Shown here: piece after piece, positions 6,336-13,136 of the stretch
How the letters are laid out: the number at the start of each line of letters is the position of its first letter
How positions within the stretch are numbered: position 1 is the stretch's first letter
NCBI GenBank assembly: GCA_964636885.1
Contig: CAZWVA010000065.1
Coordinates: 1-14,286 of the forward strand
DNA length: 14,286 nt
Direction of reading: 5' to 3'
Origin: CAZWVA01 sp964636885
GTDB lineage: Bacteria; Desulfobacterota_D; UBA1144; Nemesobacterales; CSP1-2
Made by a program: the position numbers and the translations under genes
The notes under the pieces: generated by a model
Told to the model about the DNA's origin: nothing
The model's input: only the letters and a program-made list of their open reading frames with translations
Database searches by the model: none

Positions 6336-6381
6336 GAAACGTAAAGCCTCTTGACGCTAACGTAAAGAGAATTGACGCTTA
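6336..6381. promoter_or_regulatory. Cluster of four half-sites (tandem 21-bp repeat) in the divergent control region
   Basis: Two adjacent 21-bp copies of AACGTAAAG-N4-TTGACGCT run 6338-6358 and 6359-6379. Seen as half-sites CTTKACGYTW, there are four in alternating orientation: reverse at about 6337-6346, forward 6350-6359, reverse 6358-6367, forward 6371-6381. The middle pair forms the palindrome CTTGACGCTAACGTAAAG (7 of 9 base pairs symmetric). The 21-bp period is two helical turns, so copies face the same side of the DNA. They lie about 143-188 bp upstream of the cupin transcription start, a normal enhancer distance for sigma-54 activators, and overlap the -35 of the activator's own promoter. 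Confidence 0.7.
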
Positions 6382-6401
6382 TAATCGCCCTGTGATACAA
6401 T
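6372..6401 (+). promoter_or_regulatory. Sigma-70-type promoter of the membrane activator gene
   Basis: TTGACG (6372-6377) and TACAAT (6396-6401) are separated by 18 bases, giving a start near 6408. The -35 lies within the fourth half-site, so binding there would block it. A TATAAT at 6380-6385 is an alternative -10 but has no good -35 at 16-18 bases. Confidence 0.55.
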
Positions 6402-6425
6402 TGAGCTTAGTCATAAAGGGAGAGT

Positions 6426-8210
6426 TTGATTACGATTCCTATGGGTGAAGGGGATGATAAAAAGTTCCAAGGATTAAGAGGCCGCTTAAGTAAAGAAAGC
6501 ACTACCCCAAGCGAAAAACCTGACATCAGGCCCTTTATAAGTGACATCATAGGAACGAGTCCCAGAATACAGGAGATAATAAAATTAATAGAGAAGATAA
6601 GTGACAGCTCTCTAAACGTTCTTATCAGCGGGGAGAGCGGTACCGGAAAGGAGCTTGCCGCACGTACCATCCATATAAACGGCTCTCGCTTTGATAAACC
6701 CTTTATCGCCATTAACTGTGCAGCCCTGCCGGAGGGCCTGTTTGAGAGTGAGCTTTTTGGTATTGAGAAGGGGGTAGCAACCGGAGTGGAGAGGAGAGTA
6801 GGAAAGATTGAGATGGTAGGCGGCGGGACTCTATTTCTAGATGAGATCGGAGATATGAGTCTTTCCGCCCAGGCTAAGCTTCTGCGGGTGCTTCAGGAGA
6901 GAAAGCTTGAGAGAATCGGAGGAAGAAGCACTATAGAAGTGGATATAAGGGTTATCGCGGCTACGAATAAAGACCTAAAGAGCGAGATAAAAAAGGGGAA
7001 CTTTCGTGAAGACCTGTATTACAGAATAAATGCTGTCCATATCAATATGCCTCCTCTTCGTGAGATTAAAGGGGATATTCCTCTCCTTACACAGCACTTC
7101 TTGAGCAGTTTTGTAACTGAACTAGGGAGAGACCCTATGCGTTTTTCCCCTGAGGCGATGGATTGCCTTGTAAAATACGATTGGCCCGGAAATGTAAGGG
7201 AGTTGGAGAACGAGATAAAACGTGCAGTGATTTTGGTAGATAGCGATTTAATCGAGGCAAGCGACCTCTCGGAACATGTAAGGGGTGTAATGAGCGGAGG
7301 GACGTTGCAACGTACCCCCGCAGAGGAAGGCACTCGATTTCTTAGGGGGACGGTGGAAGAGATTGAAATTCAGAAGATAAAAGAGGCCTTAGAAAAATGC
7401 GGTGGCAATAAGCAAAGGGCCTCTGAGATTCTGGGGATTTCAAGGCAGGGGCTCATAAATAAGATGAAGAGATATAGGTTACTTAGTGAAACTAAGCCTG
7501 AGATCAGGTATTCGACAGGTTCGGTCCGAGAATGTCAAAACTGTGGAAAAGAAAATCCTCTGAATAAGGAATCTTGCTCTGAATGTGGTCACAGGCTTGG
7601 TGAAAGTGTTAAACCGATTAAGGCCCCTAAGTCGGACGAACCTCAGAACTATGCTCCCTTGTCTCTAGGAAAATCGTATTCGCTATGGTTCTTCTTCAAA
7701 CATAGGCCGGGTTTAGTAATCGCTATTTCGGTGTTACTCGTTGCTATGATTCTGGGCGGGGGATGGTTTGCACTACATGGCACTACGCTGTTTAAAACCG
7801 AACCGCATAGGCTCGGGCTTCTTTATGTCCGCGGCCAGGGCGAGGATGCAAGGATGGCACAATCGATCGAAGAAGAGATTAATCAGAACTTTAGCTCCAT
7901 GTCCGGAATCGAATGGATTGCCCGCGAAGGGATGTTAGACCTCTTCTCTAAAGCTGGGGTTAAGAATTTAAGAGCTATTGAGGAACTGGAAATCAACGCC
8001 TGTGAGGCGGCTCGTCGGGGTGGACTCGATTATTCTCTGGTCGGTCGACTTAAACACTTAGGAGAAAACCGTTGGCGGCTTGATTCTGTAATCATCTGTA
8101 CAAATACACGCTCGGTTGTAGGAACATTTTCAACCGAGGGCACGTCTGTTCAAAACATCGTGTCCGACCTAAGAATCAAGGTCCAAGGCTGGATTAGAGA
8201 AAACCTCTGA
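6426..8210 (+). CDS. Membrane-tethered sigma-54-type activator with zinc ribbon and extracytoplasmic C-terminal domain
   Basis: A 594-residue regulator without an N-terminal receiver, GAF or PAS domain. The AAA+ domain (about 40-270) has Walker A GESGTGKE at 69-76, Walker B GGTLFLDEIGD at 133-143 and FREDLYYR at 193-200. The sigma-54 contact loop reads GVATGV (116-121) instead of GAFTGA. A Fis-type helix-turn-helix lies at about 310-352. A four-cysteine zinc ribbon follows (C370, C373, C384, C387), then a linker and one membrane helix at about 428-450, preceded by K/H/R residues that place the N-terminal part in the cytoplasm. The outer domain (about 458-594) has an alternating strand/helix pattern, with IEEEINQNFSSMSGIEWIAR and GLDYSLVGRL like the TolB-N/FlgO/CsgG-type folds; this is an inferred resemblance. 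The start is TTG with AAAGGG five bases upstream; ATG 6441 is an alternative. Divergent from the cupin gene, its likely target. Confidence 0.85.
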   Translation: MITIPMGEGDDKKFQGLRGRLSKESTTPSEKPDIRPFISDIIGTSPRIQEIIKLIEKISDSSLNVLISGESGTGKELAARTIHINGSRFDKPFIAINCAALPEGLFESELFGIEKGVATGVERRVGKIEMVGGGTLFLDEIGDMSLSAQAKLLRVLQERKLERIGGRSTIEVDIRVIAATNKDLKSEIKKGNFREDLYYRINAVHINMPPLREIKGDIPLLTQHFLSSFVTELGRDPMRFSPEAMDCLVKYDWPGNVRELENEIKRAVILVDSDLIEASDLSEHVRGVMSGGTLQRTPAEEGTRFLRGTVEEIEIQKIKEALEKCGGNKQRASEILGISRQGLINKMKRYRLLSETKPEIRYSTGSVRECQNCGKENPLNKESCSECGHRLGESVKPIKAPKSDEPQNYAPLSLGKSYSLWFFFKHRPGLVIAISVLLVAMILGGGWFALHGTTLFKTEPHRLGLLYVRGQGEDARMAQSIEEEINQNFSSMSGIEWIAREGMLDLFSKAGVKNLRAIEELEINACEAARRGGLDYSLVGRLKHLGENRWRLDSVIICTNTRSVVGTFSTEGTSVQNIVSDLRIKVQGWIRENL

Positions 8211-8237
8211 TATTTCTCCTTTCAGGTTGATAGCCGA

Positions 8238-9644
8238 TTAGCATCCCCTTCCAAGGGCGGCTAGGATATCCGGGATGCTTGTGAACTTAACACGTGGGCG
8301 TCCCTCGGCCCTTCCACGAGCCACCTCCCTTTCATCGATCTTTAACCAGTCTCTGTATGTGACGTAATTGGGTTGTCGCTCTCGGACCAGGTTTTCTATA
8401 TGGCTCGCCTCTGGGTCGGGTGGACTAAGAATGGCGCCACGTGCAGCATCCTCGATAATGCACTCTACTGTTTCGGCGGAGTCGGTCTTGTTTGTCCCTA
8501 TTACCCCGGTTGGGCCGCGCTTAACCCAGCCGGTCGTGTAAAGGCCTAGAAGAGGCCTTTTGGTTTCAGGGTCAATAATGCGACCTCTGTGGTTTGGTAT
8601 AATTCCCCATTTTGGGTCAAAGGGCACATCTGGCAAAGGAATCCCGTTATACCCGATGGAGCGGAATACAAGACCGACAGGCAATTCTTCAAAACGACCT
8701 GTCGGACGGGATCTGGGCTTTTCATTCTCGTCGTAGTAGAGTTCGTTCCTCACCAAGCGGATGGCGGAGAGATGGCCGGATTCGTCTCCGATTAGTTCCA
8801 CGGGGGAAACAAAAAACCTCAGGTGGATTCTACGCGATTTTTCGGGGGATTTCCTGATAGCGTACCCCTTTAGAATCTCGATTTTTTTCATCACTGTCTG
8901 GTCATTGCTTTGTTTTAATGACAACCGAGTTATCTCGTCGAGTTCGACCTCATCTGGTAACGTGACCACATCCGCATCAGTAAGGTTGCCAAGCTCTTTG
9001 ATTTCCGGATTTGTGAAGGCCGCTTGGGCCGGCCCCCGTCGCCCAAGAATATACACGTCCCTTATCCTGCTCTTACTCAGGGCATTGAGTGCGTAGTCGG
9101 CTATATCCGTTCGCCTTAGCTCTCCCTCTGTAAGGCAGAGGATCCGAGCTACGTCCAGTGCAACGTTGCCGACGCCGATAACCGCGACCCTTTCTTGGGA
9201 GAGATCAAACCTAAGATCTCGATAATCGGGGTGGCCGTTATACCAGGCTACAAACTCGGTTGCAGCATGACTGCCCTTTAGATCTTCTCCCGGTATGTTT
9301 AAGCGCTTATCCGTCTGGGCCCCTGTGGCGAATACGATCTGATGATAGTGCCTTTTCAGGTCCTCTAGGTGTATGTGATTGCCGAATTCGACAAAACCAT
9401 AGAAACGGAACCTTGGATTCATAGCTATCCTGTCGTAGACCTTTGTGACGGATTTTATCCTCTGATGATCCGGGGCTACACCACAGCGCACAAGGCCATG
9501 CGGGGTGGGCAATCGGTCGTACATATCGACCTCAAAGACAAATCCGTTCTGTTTGAGTAGGTGGTCTGCAGCATAAAAACCCGCCGGCCCAGAACCGATA
9601 ATGGCGACCCTTAAGGGATTTGCGTTTGTGCCAGGCTCCGTCAT
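8238..9644 (-). CDS. Ferredoxin-NADP+ reductase, adrenodoxin-reductase type (FprA-like)
   Basis: A 468-residue soluble flavoprotein of the adrenodoxin reductase/FprA family, moving electrons between NADPH and ferredoxin. The FAD-binding GSGPAG is at residues 17-22, the NADP-binding GVGNVALDVAR at 157-167, the family signature GRRGPAQAAFTNPEIKEL at 201-218 and the C-terminal FAD/NADP segment GWVKRGPTGVIGTNKTDS at 372-389. No iron-sulfur cysteines are present, unlike glutamate synthase small subunits. The ATG at 9644 is chosen for its AGGAGG six bases upstream; an ATG at 9686, overlapping the previous stop as TAATG, would add 14 residues and cannot be excluded. It is last in the nitrate/nitrite operon and probably feeds the fused ferredoxin of the nitrite reductase. 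It is convergent with the membrane activator gene, 27 bases apart. Confidence 0.9.
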   Translation of the reverse strand: MTEPGTNANPLRVAIIGSGPAGFYAADHLLKQNGFVFEVDMYDRLPTPHGLVRCGVAPDHQRIKSVTKVYDRIAMNPRFRFYGFVEFGNHIHLEDLKRHYHQIVFATGAQTDKRLNIPGEDLKGSHAATEFVAWYNGHPDYRDLRFDLSQERVAVIGVGNVALDVARILCLTEGELRRTDIADYALNALSKSRIRDVYILGRRGPAQAAFTNPEIKELGNLTDADVVTLPDEVELDEITRLSLKQSNDQTVMKKIEILKGYAIRKSPEKSRRIHLRFFVSPVELIGDESGHLSAIRLVRNELYYDENEKPRSRPTGRFEELPVGLVFRSIGYNGIPLPDVPFDPKWGIIPNHRGRIIDPETKRPLLGLYTTGWVKRGPTGVIGTNKTDSAETVECIIEDAARGAILSPPDPEASHIENLVRERQPNYVTYRDWLKIDEREVARGRAEGRPRVKFTSIPDILAALGRGC

Positions 9645-9650
9645 TAGAAA

Positions 9651-9656
9651 CCTCCT
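9651..9656 (-). promoter_or_regulatory. Shine-Dalgarno AGGAGG supporting the ferredoxin-NADP+ reductase start
   Basis: AGGAGG lies six bases before ATG 9644 on the - strand, downstream of the alternative ATG at 9686. Confidence 0.65.
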
Positions 9657-9685
9657 GTTATTACCTTTTAGTAGATCGAGTACCA

Positions 9686-12600
9686 TTAGACCTTCTCGTG
9701 TTGTCCCATAGCTCTAACCAGTTCTCGCACCTCTTGGAGGCATGTCCCACAATTAACACCAACCCTCAGGTTCTCCTTAAGCCCCTCTATATCCATCCCC
9801 CGGTTTATCCCCATAAGGATCTCCTCCCTCGTTACCCCGGCACAGGAGCAGAGGATTTTGCCCGTGGGCACCCGTACTTTTAGATTGCCGGAGATAAGGT
9901 TACTACGAAAGGCCGATATGTCTATTCCCTTTCGTCCTAGTTCCATGATCTTATTAGCCGAGGATGTATCCTTGAAGAAGAGTCCACCAACAACCCGGTT
10001 ATCACGAAGAACGATTTTTTTATAGATGGACTGCCCCCTATCCAGATAGGAGAGGACGTTGGACTCCTCGTCATCGGCGTTAAACTCCCCAAACGACACG
10101 ACCTCAAACCCTAATACCAGGAGTCGGTTGCAAACCATATCGCCCTTGTAGCGAATGGTCGGGTCTCCTGCGAGGATTCGACCGAGGACTCGAGCCTGCT
10201 TGGATATGACCTCCGTATCGCTCGATGTGATTCCGCGAACCTCTGCGGCACTCCCAATGGCGTAGACACCAGGAGCGCTTGTTTCTAGCCTTTCTCCGAC
10301 GACGACGCCTTTGTTCACGAGGATGCCGGCCTTGGAGGCGAGATCCACGTTTGCTTCCCGTCTGGCCTCAACGAGGATGAGGTCTCCTCTTCTTAATTCT
10401 CCATTCCCGAGTCGGATTCCGATCGCATGGATATCCCCGAGAATCGCCTCGACCTCTGCCCTGAGTGTGATCCTTATTCCCTGCTTCCTAAGCTCATGGA
10501 AGAGGAGTTCTGAGGCTACCCCGTCCAAATCCTTTTCCAGAAGAAAAGTGGATGGGGTTATGAACTCGACCTCTACTCCGCGCGCCCTTAGCCAACATGC
10601 GGTCTCGATAGCGGATCCCCCTTCTCCAACCACGATGGCCTGTCGGATTACGTGGAGTCTCGCAACAGCTCTTTTTGTCCTCTCGATATCCTCCATTATG
10701 AATACGCCCTTGCGGGATAACCCTGGTATCGGAGGTAAATAGAACCTGGTTCCAAGGGCAAGAACCAGGTTTTCATATGGAACCCTGGAACCGTCCCCAA
10801 GGATAAGGGAGCGGCTTTCTATATCGATGCCAACCGGTAGCTCCCTAGAGAGTCGAATGTCATTTGGGAGTTTTGAACCCTCGGTATAGGCGTTGGAGAA
10901 AAGGGTCGCCTCTACATTAGGGTTTATTTCTATAAGGGTTTTGAGTGCAATGAGTCCTGCCGGATCGTTTCCCACGACTAACACATTTCGGCTTTCATTA
11001 AAGGTTTTCTTTCTGATCCTCACGGCACATGCCTTAAACTCAGGCTGTTTTGAAAAGGGGTCTAAGGCCTCTACTGTCATGAAGTTTGCTCGACCGTTAT
11101 CCCCCGTGAGCCTTCCCCAGTGGAAGGGAAGAAAAACGGTTCCCTCTCTAATCCGATCTGTAACGGTTACCCGAACGGTTGCCTTGCCCCTTCTGGACTC
11201 GACGATGACGATGTCCTCGTCTTTTACACCGAACTTTAGAGAGTCATTTGGGTTTATCTCAAGCATAGGTATCGGATCGTGGAGGAGGAGGGTTTCTATC
11301 TTCCCGGTTTTTGTCATAGTGTGCCACTGATCCCTAACCCTTCCCGTTGTGAGAATAAGGGGGAATTCCGGGTCCGGCGTCTCTGCTGGAGGAATAAACC
11401 CCACTGGGATTAGTCTCGCCTTTCCGTTTTCTGTATTAAACCTTCCCTCCGTGTAGAGCCTTGGGGTGCCAGGGTGTTTTTCATCAGGGCAGGGCCACTG
11501 GATCGGGCCCTCCATTTGGAGCCTTTGGTATGTGATTCCTGTGATATCCATATCCCTTCCTCGTGTAAGCCGTTTGTACTCCTCAAAGACGTCCTCGGCT
11601 TCTCTATAGGGGAAGTATCTGGCAAACCCCATCTTATGCGCGAAAGCCGTGAGGATCTTCCAGTCTGGAAGTGCCTCTCCAGGCGGATTAACGGCCTTTG
11701 CCATGTAGGAGATCCGCCTTTCCGAGTTTGTCATCGTCCCTTCCTTCTCGCCAAAGCCGGCGGCGGGGAGGATAACGTCTGCAAAGAGGGCCGTGTCGGT
11801 GGGGCTATAGATGTCCTGGACTATAACGAGTTCGGCGCGGTTTAGGGCCTCCTCGAATCTGGAGCCATTGGGTAGGGATACGACGGGGTTTGTGCATATT
11901 ATCCATATGGCCTTTATGTCCCCGCGGTAGATCGCATCAAAGAGCTCTAGGGCGGTTAGCCCCCTCTCATCCGGTATCTCTCCGCATCCCCAAAACTTTG
12001 CCGCCTCCTCACGGTGTAGTGGGTTTTCCATGTATCTGTGGCCGGGAAGCAGGTTTGCAAGACCACCGGTTTCTCTACCTCCCATTGCGTTTGCCTGCCC
12101 GGTAAGGGAGAACGGCCCGGCACCTGGTCTTCCTATATTCCCCGTAACCAGGGATAGATTTATAACGGCACTATTTTTGTCCGTTCCCTGCCTACTCTGG
12201 TTGAGGCCCATCGCCCATAGGGTTAAAGCGGCGTTCGCCCCTCCATAGGCCAGCGCCGCCTCACGTATTATGGAAGGAGATACCCCGCATATCTCTGAGA
12301 CCCTTTCGGGCGTATAATCCCTAACGGTTCTCTCCAGCTCTTTAAACCCCTCCGTGTTTGAGGAGATGAAATCGTGGTCTATGAGCCCTTCTTTTATGAG
12401 AATGTGGATCATCCCGTTTATAAGCGCCACGTCGCTACCAGGGATTACGGGGATATAGAGGTCTGCAATCCCGGCTGTCGGCGTCTTTCTGGGATCTGCC
12501 ACTATGATCTTTAGTCTCTCTCTCTTCCTCTCCTTTGCCTCGGCGATGCGCATGAAGAGGATCGGGTGACAGTATGCGGTATTCGACCCGATAATGAATA

Positions 12601-13114
12601 TGCAATCCGCAATCTCTATGTCTTCATATGAACATGGGGGTGCATCTACTCCGAATGCCCTTCTGTATCCCATGACGGCAGAGGACATGCAGAGACGGGA
12701 GTTTGAATCGATGTTATTCACTTTTAAAAAACCCTTTGCCAGCTTGTTTACGACGTAGTAATCCTCGGTCATGAGTTGGCCGGATATATAGAATGCAATT
12801 GATCGGGACCCGTATCTCCCGATTAAGGAGCGAAACGTTTGGGCTATTCTATTTAGGGCTGTATCCCATGAGACCGGAAGAAGGGAATCGGAGGGTGTCT
12901 TTCGCATGAGGGGTCGTGTTAATCGGTCTTGTGTATGTATGGTCTTGTGAAGGGTCATGCCCTTTGTGCATAGCTTTCCTCTATTTGCCGGATGATCTGG
13001 ATCGCCCTTTGTCTTTATTACCTTCCCACTTCGGGTCTCAAGTATAACACCACACCCGACGCCGCAGTATGGACATATAGAGCGAACATTATCGATTCCA
13101 GATGTGGTTTGCAT
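9686..13114 (-). CDS. nasA: Assimilatory nitrate reductase fused to NirB-like flavin module and BFD [2Fe-2S] domain
   Basis: A 1142-residue fusion. Residues 1-700 are a molybdopterin nitrate reductase of the NasA/NarB type: [4Fe-4S] cysteines C14, C17, C21 and C49, a probable Mo-ligand cysteine C142 (NSRLCMSS), and the family segment TGQANAMGGRETGGLANLLP at 338-357. It reduces nitrate to nitrite in the cytoplasm. Residues 708-1050 are a NAD(P)H/FAD module like the N-terminus of NirB, with an NAD motif GEGGSAIE at 830-837. Residues 1085-1135 are a BFD-type [2Fe-2S] domain (C1089, C1091, C1122, C1125). NasA proteins ending in BFD are known; here the electron-input flavin module is fused as well. 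Its FAD motifs are altered: GNDPAG (715-720) for GxGxxG and YAIGS (951-955) for YAIGD. AAAGGA lies seven bases before the ATG. It follows the nitrite reductase by 22 bases. Confidence 0.9.
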   Translation of the reverse strand: MQTTSGIDNVRSICPYCGVGCGVILETRSGKVIKTKGDPDHPANRGKLCTKGMTLHKTIHTQDRLTRPLMRKTPSDSLLPVSWDTALNRIAQTFRSLIGRYGSRSIAFYISGQLMTEDYYVVNKLAKGFLKVNNIDSNSRLCMSSAVMGYRRAFGVDAPPCSYEDIEIADCIFIIGSNTAYCHPILFMRIAEAKERKRERLKIIVADPRKTPTAGIADLYIPVIPGSDVALINGMIHILIKEGLIDHDFISSNTEGFKELERTVRDYTPERVSEICGVSPSIIREAALAYGGANAALTLWAMGLNQSRQGTDKNSAVINLSLVTGNIGRPGAGPFSLTGQANAMGGRETGGLANLLPGHRYMENPLHREEAAKFWGCGEIPDERGLTALELFDAIYRGDIKAIWIICTNPVVSLPNGSRFEEALNRAELVIVQDIYSPTDTALFADVILPAAGFGEKEGTMTNSERRISYMAKAVNPPGEALPDWKILTAFAHKMGFARYFPYREAEDVFEEYKRLTRGRDMDITGITYQRLQMEGPIQWPCPDEKHPGTPRLYTEGRFNTENGKARLIPVGFIPPAETPDPEFPLILTTGRVRDQWHTMTKTGKIETLLLHDPIPMLEINPNDSLKFGVKDEDIVIVESRRGKATVRVTVTDRIREGTVFLPFHWGRLTGDNGRANFMTVEALDPFSKQPEFKACAVRIRKKTFNESRNVLVVGNDPAGLIALKTLIEINPNVEATLFSNAYTEGSKLPNDIRLSRELPVGIDIESRSLILGDGSRVPYENLVLALGTRFYLPPIPGLSRKGVFIMEDIERTKRAVARLHVIRQAIVVGEGGSAIETACWLRARGVEVEFITPSTFLLEKDLDGVASELLFHELRKQGIRITLRAEVEAILGDIHAIGIRLGNGELRRGDLILVEARREANVDLASKAGILVNKGVVVGERLETSAPGVYAIGSAAEVRGITSSDTEVISKQARVLGRILAGDPTIRYKGDMVCNRLLVLGFEVVSFGEFNADDEESNVLSYLDRGQSIYKKIVLRDNRVVGGLFFKDTSSANKIMELGRKGIDISAFRSNLISGNLKVRVPTGKILCSCAGVTREEILMGINRGMDIEGLKENLRVGVNCGTCLQEVRELVRAMGQHEKV

Positions 13115-13136
13115 TTGTTAGTCCTTTGCCTACTCT

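Noticed and set aside
6380..6385. TATAAT as the -10 of the membrane activator promoter
   Set aside because: No acceptable -35 lies 16-18 bases upstream; TTGACG/TACAAT with 18-base spacing fits better.
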